From: Colwellia sp. 20A7
GTDB lineage: Bacteria; Pseudomonadota; Gammaproteobacteria; Enterobacterales; Alteromonadaceae
Length of the DNA: 64,000 bases
NCBI RefSeq assembly: GCF_009832865.1
Contig: NZ_CP047130.1
Location: 2,046,001-2,110,000, forward strand
Direction: 5' to 3'
A program made the translations under genes and the position numbers. The notes under the pieces are model-generated. The model had not been told where the DNA came from. It saw only the letters and a program-made list of their open reading frames with translations, and did not search any database. Below, one piece after another: positions 18,021 through 27,165 of the stretch (position 1 is its first letter; the number at the start of each line of letters is the position of its first letter).

Positions 18021-18433
18021 AATTTACAACTAATCCTTTAAAAACATTGGTAGGGATAAAATTTACCTAATAAATCGCAGCAATATTTTGCTACTTAAAT
18101 GAAAATAATTCAATAAGAAATACTCTTTGTTTCTAAATTATAAGGAGATACTTGATTCTGATACTATTTTTTGTTTTTCTATCTATCCATTACTGTATTT
18201 TTTTAGGTTGTTCTAGGGAACAAAATACCGCTGAAGTAGGGGCCGGTAGCGTTTTGTTTATTTATTTTTTTAAGATCAATTTTTATGACTAATCACCATA
18301 GTGACAGAAATTTTGAATTTACTTAATTGTAACTAAACTTTAACAGCGGGTAGTATCAGGGGTAACAAGGCTTGAATCAGTCACTTTTTTCTTTTATATT
18401 ACTTTCGCGATGCAACACTCGTGTATTACCTCT
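18021..18433. other. Divergent intergenic region between ppkA and the lipase operon
   Basis: This AT-rich spacer must hold the promoter of ppkA leftwards and of the 18526 gene rightwards. I found no convincing sigma-70 or sigma-54 element by eye and no ORF. Its right end carries two tandem duplications, described separately. Confidence 0.5.
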
Positions 18434-18526
18434 TAAGCATTAGCTTAAAAATTAAGCATTAGCTTAAAAATAAAGGAATACCAAGGAAATCAGGGACGAC
18501 TATACCAAGGAAATCAGGGACGACTA
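18434..18526 (+). repeat. Two adjacent tandem duplications in the leader of the lipase operon
   Basis: A 19-bp unit (TAAGCATTAGCTTAAAAAT) is repeated exactly at 18434-18452 and 18453-18471. Seven bases later a 24-bp unit (18479-18502 and 18503-18526) is also repeated exactly. The second unit contains the ribosome site AGGGA, and its last base is the first base of the ATG at 18526, so the whole translation-initiation region is duplicated upstream. Confidence 0.95.
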
Positions 18527-19074
18527 TGAATTTTGCTTTCTCTCATCAAAAACGTATTCTCGTTATTGTAATACTGGCTGTTTCAGTACTTCTTTTTTTA
18601 CTATCTACACAGGTAACTGCAAGTATGTTTGGTTTATTTAAAAAATACGATGTTCACTTATCACCCGAAGTTCACGGTGTTATCACTAAAGAAGGTAAAC
18701 CTGTTGTGGGTCTTGAGGTTTTTCGGGGGTTGACCTACGTCGGCGACAAAGAGCTTCTTGATAAAACTGTAACAGACCAGCAAGGAGTATTTTATTTTGC
18801 AGAAAAAAACATTCGTTCTCGAAGACCTGGCTCTATGTTTCATGAGGCAAGAATTCGCCAAATTATAGATGTAGATTATCAAGGTTCTCGATACTTGTTA
18901 TGGGCAACTGTTGTAACAGGCATTACACCAAATATAGCCGTATCAAGTAAGTTAACTCAATTAAATTGTGACTTGAATAATTCAGAAGAATATTACGAAT
19001 TTAATAATGTTGAGCACCCCAATGACCCACATGGGGTTGAGAGTATATGTCGTTGGGAACCGGTTGAAAGTTAG
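18526..19074 (+). CDS. DUF6795-like membrane-anchored protein, putative lipase immunity
   Basis: This is a 182-aa protein with an N-terminal membrane segment (about residues 10-33), then a domain starting M-F-G-L-F-K-K-Y-D-V-H-L-S-P-E-V-H-G. Its pattern (G-K-P-V-V-G-L-E-V-F-R, T-D-x-x-G-x-F-x-F) recalls DUF6795, a beta-rich transthyretin-like module that I know from annotated marine gammaproteobacteria; no activity is established. The anchor would place the domain in the periplasm. It stands 33 bases before a lipase gene and between two T6SS operons, which suggests it protects the cell from that lipase. The alternative is a structural accessory protein. The start follows AGGGA by five bases. 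Confidence 0.6.
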   Translation: MNFAFSHQKRILVIVILAVSVLLFLLSTQVTASMFGLFKKYDVHLSPEVHGVITKEGKPVVGLEVFRGLTYVGDKELLDKTVTDQQGVFYFAEKNIRSRRPGSMFHEARIRQIIDVDYQGSRYLLWATVVTGITPNIAVSSKLTQLNCDLNNSEEYYEFNNVEHPNDPHGVESICRWEPVES

Positions 19075-19106
19075 TATCTTAATAATTTTATAAAAGGATT
19101 TAATAC

Positions 19107-20279
19107 ATGAATAATATCCCCCCACAACTAGTATCTCAGCTTGCTAATGTTGTATATCAAATACAAGAACCCGATAGAGCAGGAAAATATAATCTTAGAG
19201 GCAAAGAAGCGGTCTATGTAAAAAAACACTTCGATTTCAACCTATCCAATGGCCCAGTCAAAGGCGTTTCAGGTGGTTTTTTATCACATCTTTTTAATCG
19301 AACGACTGGCTTTGCTTTGCTTGGTCAAGGAAAGGGCGTATACGAAGGCGATCATGTCATTGCCGTTAGGGGGACAGCTTCGCTTCGTGATGGTATAACC
19401 GATGCTCATGTAGGGTTAACGGGATCCGCAACAGGAACTAGTGTTCATGCTGGCTTTAATAAAACTTTTTCCACTATGAGACCTGCGTTTAAAGCGTATA
19501 TATCAGGCGTACAAGGTAAAGTGGGTACCGTACATTGTGTAGGCCATAGTTTAGGAGGCGCACTAGCAGGCTTAACTGCTGACTGGTTGAAAAGTGAATA
19601 TGATATGCGCGTTAATTTATATACGTTTGGTTCACCACGTATTGGGCTAAGTAGCTTCTCAACCCAAACGACCGCACGCATTGATAATATTTATCGTTGT
19701 ACTCATGGTGCAGACCCAGTACCTAATGTCCCTCTATGGCCATTCGTTCATGCCCCTTACAATGGCTCAGAATACCGATTGAATAGCGGTCAAGGATTCA
19801 CCCCAAGTGCTCATAAAATGGGTGCAAATGGTAATCCCGGTTATGTTAATTCAGCTAGAGGGAATGATTGGGGAGCATTACAAAAACGCTCAGATACCTT
19901 TTTAAATACACCAGTTCGCCTTGATTATGAACAACGCAATCAAGCGTCTTATAGTGCTTATTGGGCTGATAAAATAAGTGCCGCGCTTATTACGGTATTA
20001 AAAGACGCGGGATATTATCAAGCCATTTTGGCTCAAGCATCAATTGGCTCTGCTTTAACTTTTTATGATTTAGTTTCGCGAACGTTAGCGAAAGTAGCTC
20101 AAGCATCTGTTAAATATGCTAAACAAGTGTCTGGTTTATTGGGCCATATGTTGGTCTTTGCTGGGCAAGCTTATTATAAATTAGCAGAACTTACTTATGA
20201 TGTTATCAAATGGGTTTTTGACAAAACATTGGGCGTTTTATATCGCTCTGTAAAAGAAGCAATTAATAGTGCTATGTAG
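19107..20279 (+). CDS. Class 3-type lipase, putative T6SS phospholipase effector
   Basis: This 390-aa alpha/beta hydrolase has the nucleophile elbow V-G-H-S-L-G-G with Ser148. The probable acid is Asp203 (H-G-A-D-P-V-P), and His215 or His236 completes the triad. It resembles lipase family 3 (F-G-S-P-R-I-G after the nucleophile strand). There is no signal peptide, as expected of a T6SS cargo. Residues about 285-390 form a long amphipathic helical tail that could insert in membranes. The DUF6795-like gene upstream is the likely immunity partner, and T6SS operons flank both sides. It could be a Tle-type effector; the specific Tle family is not assigned. The ribosome site AAAAGGA is well placed, and a terminator follows at 20349. 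Confidence 0.75.
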   Translation: MNNIPPQLVSQLANVVYQIQEPDRAGKYNLRGKEAVYVKKHFDFNLSNGPVKGVSGGFLSHLFNRTTGFALLGQGKGVYEGDHVIAVRGTASLRDGITDAHVGLTGSATGTSVHAGFNKTFSTMRPAFKAYISGVQGKVGTVHCVGHSLGGALAGLTADWLKSEYDMRVNLYTFGSPRIGLSSFSTQTTARIDNIYRCTHGADPVPNVPLWPFVHAPYNGSEYRLNSGQGFTPSAHKMGANGNPGYVNSARGNDWGALQKRSDTFLNTPVRLDYEQRNQASYSAYWADKISAALITVLKDAGYYQAILAQASIGSALTFYDLVSRTLAKVAQASVKYAKQVSGLLGHMLVFAGQAYYKLAELTYDVIKWVFDKTLGVLYRSVKEAINSAM

Positions 20280-20348
20280 TTGCCATGTAATGATTATTCA
20301 TTTTATTTAAATAAAATAAACAATTCATGTTAATTATCAGCAGTAATA

Positions 20349-20375
20349 AAAACACTTGGTAAAAAGTGTTTTTTT
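20349..20375 (+). terminator. Rho-independent terminator after the lipase gene
   Basis: A 9-bp stem AAAACACTT/AAGTGTTTT (20349-20357 with 20364-20372) has a 6-base loop and a T-run through 20375. It separates the effector pair from tssL. Confidence 0.85.
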
Positions 20376-20600
20376 ATTTGACTGTATTTTTTTTATTTAA
20401 CGGTACTTAAGTTATTAATATCTCAATTGCAAAGTAGAAAATAAAATACATAAAAAACAATAAATATAGCAATATTTATATCTAGTAGGCGTTAAACCAT
20501 GATTATCTGTTCTTTTGTTGGCTTTACTAAGCCATAAAGGATGGTTTCAGTAACCTGTGCTAGATAAAATTTAATTGTTAAATTAAGGATCGATATTACC
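20376..20600. other. Spacer before tssL, probable promoter region, no gene seen
   Basis: This AT-rich stretch has no convincing ORF in the sense direction. The minus-strand frame overlapping it mostly mirrors tssL. It should contain the promoter of the tssL-tssM-tagF-pppA operon, but I cannot place its elements. Confidence 0.45.
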
Positions 20601-21896
20601 GTGAACGATAAAACAGTGGTTAAACCTAGGCCAGGCCGTGGCGCAGGCTCGTTTAATAAATCAGATAGCCAACTTGCAGAGAATGACGGTAAAACTATTG
20701 TGCATGAAGAAAAAGTGGGTAACCGCGCATATAATACCATTCTTACTATGACTAATAACCCATTAGTCGACAATGCAGGCGCATTACTTTCAACAGGGAT
20801 TAAATTAAGAAATACCCAACAACACGATGATGTTAATACGTTAAGGTTGCAATGCATTGATTTAATTAAAAATTATGAACATACACTGAGAGCCGCCAAT
20901 GTCTCTGCCGAAGATATTCAGTCAGCTCGCTATTGTTTATGTAGTTTTATGGATGAAATTATTTTGAACTCATCTTGGGGGGGCGATAGTGTATGGGCTT
21001 CTGAAAGTCTGTTGTCAACTTTTCACAGTGAAACCTTTGGGGGTGAGTATTTTTATACCTTACTTGAAAGCGCTTTACAGTATCCCGCCGAGAAAAATAA
21101 CTTACTTGAACTTATGTATCTTTGCTTAACGTTGGGGTTTGTTGGAAAAATGAAAGTAGAGGCACAAGGTGAACAGAAGCTCGAAGATTTAAGAGATAAA
21201 GCTTATCACAGCGTTCAATCTTTTAAAGGAGACTTACTGCGAGAATTATCACCTGGTTGGCGAGATAAAGTTATTCACAATACTGAATTTCAACAACCCT
21301 TTCCTTTATGGGTCATTGGTGCTTTATTTGGTGTATTATTACTCTTTATTTATATGTCTTTCAGCTATAACATCAATAGTTATTCCTCTAGCGTATACAA
21401 AGAATTAGTCTCTTTAGTGCCATGGCACGACGATGATAAAGCACAAATTCAAAATATGAGTAGGGATGAAGCCTTAAAATTGCAACAATTACTACAAACA
21501 GAAATAGATAAAAATCTACTTGAAGTTGAGCAGTTATCTGACCGAATAAGAATTCGTATTGGTGCAGGCGCTTTATTTGCTTCTGGTAGTACAAAACCTC
21601 GAGCAGACTTTGAAGCTATTTTAGCAAAAATTGCTAGAACACTTGAAAGTACACAAGGAAAAATATTAATCACAGGTCATACGGATGACGAACCTATTTT
21701 TACTACAAAATACCCCTCTAATTGGCACTTATCACTAGCGCGAGCAACATCAATAGGTAACTTTTTGGCTAATAATGCATCGTTAAAAGGACGTTTGTGG
21801 CCAGAGGGAATAGGCGAATCACAACCAAGAGTTGATAATAGTAATGAGTATAACCGCTCATTAAATCGTCGCATTGAAATAGACTTGTTGTTTTAG
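20601..21896 (+). CDS. tssL: T6SS inner-membrane protein TssL with OmpA-like domain
   Basis: This 431-aa protein is an evolved TssL. It has a DotU/IcmH cytoplasmic domain (about residues 45-225, with S-F-M-D-E-I-I-L-N and G-G-E-Y-F-Y-T-L-L), one membrane segment (about 235-257), and a periplasmic OmpA-type peptidoglycan-binding domain (about 310-430, with I-T-G-H-T-D-D-E-P and R-R-I-E-I-D). It joins TssM and TssJ in the membrane complex, and the OmpA part anchors that complex to the cell wall. The start is GTG at 20601 with AAGGA about 11 bases upstream; no suitable ATG is in frame. It is first gene of an operon with tssM 19 bases later. Confidence 0.93.
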   Translation: MNDKTVVKPRPGRGAGSFNKSDSQLAENDGKTIVHEEKVGNRAYNTILTMTNNPLVDNAGALLSTGIKLRNTQQHDDVNTLRLQCIDLIKNYEHTLRAANVSAEDIQSARYCLCSFMDEIILNSSWGGDSVWASESLLSTFHSETFGGEYFYTLLESALQYPAEKNNLLELMYLCLTLGFVGKMKVEAQGEQKLEDLRDKAYHSVQSFKGDLLRELSPGWRDKVIHNTEFQQPFPLWVIGALFGVLLLFIYMSFSYNINSYSSSVYKELVSLVPWHDDDKAQIQNMSRDEALKLQQLLQTEIDKNLLEVEQLSDRIRIRIGAGALFASGSTKPRADFEAILAKIARTLESTQGKILITGHTDDEPIFTTKYPSNWHLSLARATSIGNFLANNASLKGRLWPEGIGESQPRVDNSNEYNRSLNRRIEIDLLF

Positions 21897-21915
21897 TTGT
21901 TCACAGGGAATTGTT

Positions 21916-24900
21916 ATGTCATTTAAAGAAAGCTTTAAGAAAATCATTACTAAATTAAAATCTAAAACTGTGATCACTATTGTAGGATTTATCTGCTTGG
22001 CATTACTAATATGGTTTGGCGGACCATTGATTGCTATTGCGGGCTATGAACCACTCATTAGTATATCTGCTCGTATAATTCTTTTATTAATTATTATCAT
22101 TATTTGGGGGGCCATTAAATTCGCTAGTAAAGTACAAGACAAAAAACAAAGTGAAGAAATGGTTAATAACCTTATAAATGGTGAAGAAGGCAATAACGGC
22201 AGTTCAACTGACGAAACGGTGAAGAGCGAAATAGACGTTTTACATAAAAAAATGGTGCAAGCATTAGATATTTTAAAAACGACTAAATTTGCTAATAGTA
22301 AAAGTATATATGAATTGCCTTGGTATATTATGATTGGTCCTCCAGGATCAGGTAAAACTACGGCTATTCAGCAATCAGGTCTAGAATATCCATTAAAAGA
22401 AAAAATGGGTATAGATATGATTCAAGGCGTTGGTGGTACACGTCATTGTGATTGGTGGTTTACTAATAAAGCCGTTTTAATTGATACAGCAGGAAGATAT
22501 ACAACACAAGATAGTCATGCGAAACAAGATTCACGAGCTTGGCAGGGGTTTCTCGGTTTACTTAAGAAATTTAGACCATTACGACCTATTAATGGGGTCA
22601 TTATTAGTATGGGAATGTCTGAGTTATTAAATCAAACGAAAACAGAAAGAAATTTACATGCCCGTGCAATAAAACAGCGTCTACAAGAGTTACAAAATCA
22701 ACTAGGCATGACTTTTCCTGTTTATGTATTGTTTTCTAAGTCTGATTTGATCGCAGGGTTTAATGAATTTTTTGATGATTTCGCACAAGAAGATTGTGAA
22801 CAAATTTGGGGAGTAACTTTTCCGCTTACGACTGATAATGAACAAGAAAGTATTGTTAGTACTTTTAATAAAGAATTTCATGCTTTATTGAGTAATTTAA
22901 ATGCACGTATTAATGCTAGGTTAAAAAATGAAAGGGATCTTGACCGTCGTGCAGCCATATACGAATTTCCAAAACAATTGCGTTTATTGCAAGGTGCAGC
23001 AGATGACTTTTTAAAAGAAATATTTTCCCCAAATGCTTATGAAGAAGCCCCTTTATTACGCGGAGTTTATTTAACGAGTGCAACACAAGAAGGAACACCG
23101 ATTGATCACCTTTCTGCAACGTTAGCTGCAGGTGGTAAAGCACAAGTAAAAGCGAGTGAAGTAAAACATCAACGCAGCTATTTTATAAAGCGTTTGCTTG
23201 AAGATGTTATTTTTCCAGAAAAAAACTTGGCATCGGTTAACCGACAACACGACAAACAAAATATGTTCTTAAGGCGTGCTACTGTTGCGATTGCGTCAGT
23301 GATTACTATTTTCTTTACTTACGGGTGGTGGTCTAGCTACGCTTGGAATACCGAACTTGTTGATCACACAAAAGATGCTGTTATTGAATACCAAGAAATA
23401 ACTGATGGCGGTTTAACGGCACAATCTGAAATTATCACGTTAACTAAAGGCTTATCAACACTGAGAAATTTTCCTGTTGGTTATGCTAATGAAGAAAGTG
23501 AAGATGCTCACACGTTAGGTTTATATCAAGGTAATAAATTAAAACAACCCGCCAGTGCGGCTTACGAAAGAGCACTTGATGCTTATTTATTACCTTATTT
23601 AGCTAAAGCACTAACAAAGGAAATGTTAGAAAATTCAACCCATTTAAATTATGTATATGAAACACTTAAAACTTACTTAATGTTATTTAACCCTGAATAT
23701 TTTGAAGAAGAAGATATCAAAATTTGGTTCTCTGCGTATTTTGATAGAAATATATCTGGGAAAATAAATGCGCCTATTAGAAGTGAACTCAATCAGCATT
23801 TGGCTACATTACTTTCGAAAGGTACGCGAGGCAGTGAATATAATGAAGAGGCGGTATTAGAAGCAAGACAAACACTGACCATGCTACCGTTAGTTGAGCG
23901 AGCTTATCAACGTTTAAAAAGTGACTTTGTTGACAGCAGTATTCCAGATTTTAAATTAATTGATATATTAAGTATTGATAGCCTACAAGGTTTTGCATTC
24001 CAAAGTGAACGAAACTTTGATGAAGGCATTCCTGGCCTTTATACCTATAATGGTTTTCATGGTATTTTTACCATCGAAAAAAATAGAATTATAAAACGAT
24101 TAATCGAAGATAGCTGGGTTTATGGAGATGACTTAAATACCCTAGACGACGCGACTAAATCACAAATAACCTCTCAATTAGAACAAAAATATATACGCGA
24201 TTATATTTTTTATTGGGAAGATTTTTTAAGCGATTTAACCGTTAAACCAATCAACACTTTGAGTGAAGGTGCTGAAGTTACACGTGCATTATCTAGTCCT
24301 GATGCGCCGATTAAAAGCATTATTGCCGCGGCTCAAAAAAATGTACAATTAACCAAACTGCCCATGTCTAAAAATGGGAAAGCCGCAGCAGAAATAGCTA
24401 AAAACACAACGGATGTATTATTTGCCTCGAAAAAATCAAGAATTAGCCGTTTATTACCTGATGAGCCTTTAGAGTTAGATATTGATTTACCTGGTAAAGA
24501 AGTCGAGTTAGCCTTTACTGATCTCCTTGCAGTTGATATTAAAGCGTTAGATGAAATACAAGGAACGTTAAGATTAATTAATCGTGGTATGAGTAAGACA
24601 AGTGGCACTTCACAAGAAAAATCAGTGTATATGAATCAACGTTTAGAGAGTGACTTTTCTTCTTTAAGTGCTGACCTACAAAAACAAATATCTGATATGC
24701 CTTTTCCTGTCGTTGATTGGCTTTCACCTATCGCTAAACGTACTAAAGGGTTTGCACAAACCAATCAAAATCAACGTTTAAATGGGATTTGGAAGTCTCA
24801 AGTATTAGCTGAGTACCGTCGAGCAATCAAAGGGCGTTATCCATTTAAACGCAGTTCAACAAGAGACGTTAGAATAAAAGATTTTAGTCGCTTTTTTGCA

Positions 24901-25464
24901 TACGGTGGAACGCTAGATAAATTTTGGAATAAATATTTAGCTCAGCACGTTGATACCAGCAAATCTACTTGGCACTTTACTAAAAACATTGGTATCAGTA
25001 ACAATGTTTTAACCATGTATCAACAAGCGCATACTATCAGAGAAGCTTTTTTCGAGTCAGACAACAAAACGCCTAAAGTAGATTTCAGTCTTGAGGCGCA
25101 ATATCTCGATCGAAATGTAAGTCAATTCATGTTAGAAATTGATGGACAACAACTCAATTATCGCCATGGACCAACTCGAAAAGAGCAATTTGTTTGGCCT
25201 GGGATGAGCGCTAATAATGAGACTAGAATAGCCTTTACCCCACCAAATGGTGGTCGTCCACTCAATAAAAAATATACGGGTGAATGGTCGTTATTCAAGC
25301 TTTTGGATGATCTAAGTAGTGCACGCCCAGAAACTAAAAAAGATGGTTTATTAAAAATATCACTCAGCGGCTATAAAGCAGATATTAGGTTAATTGCGAA
25401 CAGTGTTAATAATCCTTTTTGGATGGTGAATTTGGAGAGTTTTTCATGTCCAACAACACTGTAA
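21916..25464 (+). CDS. tssM: T6SS inner-membrane protein TssM (IcmF)
   Basis: This is a 1182-aa IcmF-family protein. Two membrane helices lie at about residues 18-66, a cytoplasmic NTPase-like domain follows with Walker A G-P-P-G-S-G-K-T-T at 141-149, and a third membrane helix lies near 455-475. A large periplasmic domain ends in the beta-rich C-terminal part that binds TssJ. Its length is normal for the family. TssM spans the envelope and opens the channel when the sheath contracts. The intact Walker motif suggests ATP binding. The 3' end overlaps tagF by 19 bases. Confidence 0.95.
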   Translation: MSFKESFKKIITKLKSKTVITIVGFICLALLIWFGGPLIAIAGYEPLISISARIILLLIIIIIWGAIKFASKVQDKKQSEEMVNNLINGEEGNNGSSTDETVKSEIDVLHKKMVQALDILKTTKFANSKSIYELPWYIMIGPPGSGKTTAIQQSGLEYPLKEKMGIDMIQGVGGTRHCDWWFTNKAVLIDTAGRYTTQDSHAKQDSRAWQGFLGLLKKFRPLRPINGVIISMGMSELLNQTKTERNLHARAIKQRLQELQNQLGMTFPVYVLFSKSDLIAGFNEFFDDFAQEDCEQIWGVTFPLTTDNEQESIVSTFNKEFHALLSNLNARINARLKNERDLDRRAAIYEFPKQLRLLQGAADDFLKEIFSPNAYEEAPLLRGVYLTSATQEGTPIDHLSATLAAGGKAQVKASEVKHQRSYFIKRLLEDVIFPEKNLASVNRQHDKQNMFLRRATVAIASVITIFFTYGWWSSYAWNTELVDHTKDAVIEYQEITDGGLTAQSEIITLTKGLSTLRNFPVGYANEESEDAHTLGLYQGNKLKQPASAAYERALDAYLLPYLAKALTKEMLENSTHLNYVYETLKTYLMLFNPEYFEEEDIKIWFSAYFDRNISGKINAPIRSELNQHLATLLSKGTRGSEYNEEAVLEARQTLTMLPLVERAYQRLKSDFVDSSIPDFKLIDILSIDSLQGFAFQSERNFDEGIPGLYTYNGFHGIFTIEKNRIIKRLIEDSWVYGDDLNTLDDATKSQITSQLEQKYIRDYIFYWEDFLSDLTVKPINTLSEGAEVTRALSSPDAPIKSIIAAAQKNVQLTKLPMSKNGKAAAEIAKNTTDVLFASKKSRISRLLPDEPLELDIDLPGKEVELAFTDLLAVDIKALDEIQGTLRLINRGMSKTSGTSQEKSVYMNQRLESDFSSLSADLQKQISDMPFPVVDWLSPIAKRTKGFAQTNQNQRLNGIWKSQVLAEYRRAIKGRYPFKRSSTRDVRIKDFSRFFAYGGTLDKFWNKYLAQHVDTSKSTWHFTKNIGISNNVLTMYQQAHTIREAFFESDNKTPKVDFSLEAQYLDRNVSQFMLEIDGQQLNYRHGPTRKEQFVWPGMSANNETRIAFTPPNGGRPLNKKYTGEWSLFKLLDDLSSARPETKKDGLLKISLSGYKADIRLIANSVNNPFWMVNLESFSCPTTL

Positions 25465-26162
25465 ACTCAATAGGTTTTTGTGGCAAAATCCCGACCAAAG
25501 GCGATTTTGTACAAAGTGAATTAAATAATGAGTTTTTAAAACATTGGAACGAGTGGTTGCAAGCAGTTATTGCTGTCAGTAAAGAACAACTAGAAGGGAG
25601 CTGGTTAGATTGTTATTTAACTAGCCCTGTTTGGCACTTTTCACTTTCTGCAGGGATTTGCTGTGATTCAGCTATTGTTGGTACTGTGATACCAAGCATT
25701 GATCAAGTTAATCGGCCTTTTCCTTTTACTCTTGCAACAGAGCATAGCAATACCGCATTGCAAGGATGGTATAAAAACACGTGGTCAGAAAAGTTTGAAA
25801 AAACGATCTTAATGGTACTTGACGATGATTTTGATTTTGATGATTGGTGTTCGGCGTTATCGAATGAAGAAGTTGAAATACAAAATATTAAAACGAAAGT
25901 AGTAACGACTGAATCCGACGACAAAATAAAAAAAGCGTGGATAATTCAAGGCGATGTTTCTCCTGAGTTGTTTGATTTACTTCATCATCAATACAGTCAT
26001 CACTATGGGCGTTATAGTTTATGGTGGACGCTTGGATCATACACTGTTGAGCCTTGCTTTATTATTACCGAAGGTTTGCCACAAGTTAGTCAGTTTTCTG
26101 CAATGTTAAATGGAAAATGGCATGAAAATAGTTGGAACGTAACTAAAATATTAAAGGAATAA
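25446..26162 (+). CDS. tagF: T6SS post-translational regulator TagF
   Basis: This 238-aa protein starts with the TagF/ImpM signature (I-G-F-C-G-K-I-P-T-K-G-D-F-V) and continues with W-L-x-x-Y-L-T-S-P-V-W and V-N-R-P-F-P-F-T. In H1-type systems TagF represses T6SS firing independently of the PpkA/PppA switch, in part by binding Fha. The ATG at 25446, which overlaps the end of tssM, fits the family start; a frame extension to 25419 has no support. The pppA gene follows immediately (2-base gap). Confidence 0.93.
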   Translation: MSNNTVNSIGFCGKIPTKGDFVQSELNNEFLKHWNEWLQAVIAVSKEQLEGSWLDCYLTSPVWHFSLSAGICCDSAIVGTVIPSIDQVNRPFPFTLATEHSNTALQGWYKNTWSEKFEKTILMVLDDDFDFDDWCSALSNEEVEIQNIKTKVVTTESDDKIKKAWIIQGDVSPELFDLLHHQYSHHYGRYSLWWTLGSYTVEPCFIITEGLPQVSQFSAMLNGKWHENSWNVTKILKE

Positions 26163-26164
26163 TA

Positions 26165-26938
26165 ATGTATCTATCAAGTCATGCACAAACACATCGAGGT
26201 ACCGTTCGACAAATCAATGAAGATGCCTTCCTTGAGTTACCCCAACAAGGTCTATGGGTGGTTGCCGATGGTATGGGAGGGCATGCTGCGGGTGATGTTG
26301 CTAGTCAATTAGTCATTGATAATATTCAAGAAGCGATAGAAAATAAATTACCAGAACAAGTCAGTACTGATTTGTTAATTGAAATACTGCAAAAGTGTAA
26401 TACTCAATTACAACAAATGAGTGAAAAGCAATTTTCAGGAAAAGTTGTAGGTTCAACGGTGGTTGTTTTATGGATTAAAGAAAGTGACTATTCATTTTTA
26501 TGGGCTGGTGATAGTCGTGGCTACTTACTACGAAACAATATATTACAACAAATAACTAAAGATCATAGTCAAGTAAATGATATGGTTGACGAAGGTGTTT
26601 TAAAAGCAGAAGAAGCTGAAAGCCATCCATTAGCAAATGTGATTACTCGCGCTGTGGGGGTAGACGTTCATCTTGACGTTGAGGTAAAGACAGGCCCACT
26701 TTTAGTAGGGGATGTTTTTTTAATATGCAGTGATGGCTTAAATAAAGAAGTGAGTGATAGTGAAATTGAACGAGCGTTACAGTCAGGTAATATTATCGAT
26801 GCAGGTATGGCACTAATGCATGCATCATTAGTGCGTAATGCTAGAGATAATGTTACTTGTATTATTGCGAAAAACAATCAACGTGAAAGCAATGTGATTA
26901 ATTATGATCATGATGCTACAATTCCAGTTTTCACCTAA
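26165..26938 (+). CDS. pppA: T6SS PP2C-type phosphatase PppA
   Basis: This 257-aa PP2C phosphatase has N-E-D-A-F, V-A-D-G-M-G-G-H-A-A-G, the W-A-G-D-S-R-G strand, C-S-D-G-L, and a final D-N-V-T-C-I-I; these supply the aspartates for the two-metal centre. It lacks a membrane segment and should be cytoplasmic. By family role it reverses PpkA phosphorylation and resets the T6SS. It is the last gene of the tssL-tssM-tagF-pppA operon, spaced 2 bases from tagF. An AT-rich gap of 227 bases to tssA follows, with no clear terminator. Confidence 0.92.
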   Translation: MYLSSHAQTHRGTVRQINEDAFLELPQQGLWVVADGMGGHAAGDVASQLVIDNIQEAIENKLPEQVSTDLLIEILQKCNTQLQQMSEKQFSGKVVGSTVVVLWIKESDYSFLWAGDSRGYLLRNNILQQITKDHSQVNDMVDEGVLKAEEAESHPLANVITRAVGVDVHLDVEVKTGPLLVGDVFLICSDGLNKEVSDSEIERALQSGNIIDAGMALMHASLVRNARDNVTCIIAKNNQRESNVINYDHDATIPVFT

Positions 26939-27165
26939 ATTATTTATTTTTCGATTATTATTTAGTTATAGTTTTTTTACATCTAAAATAAAACGCTTAT
27001 TTTTTTGTTTATTGTGGTGAAGAATATACAATTTTTTAAATAATAAAAGAAATAATTGCTATGTATTATTCACTTGTTTAGTATTGCAACTAAAATTTTA
27101 CAATTGAATGTGAAGAAAAAATTCTAAAATTGAATTTAATTATTATATAACAAGGACGTTTCAAT

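Noticed and set aside
18434..18526. CRISPR array
   Set aside because: There are two different tandem duplications with no spacers, directly before a start codon.
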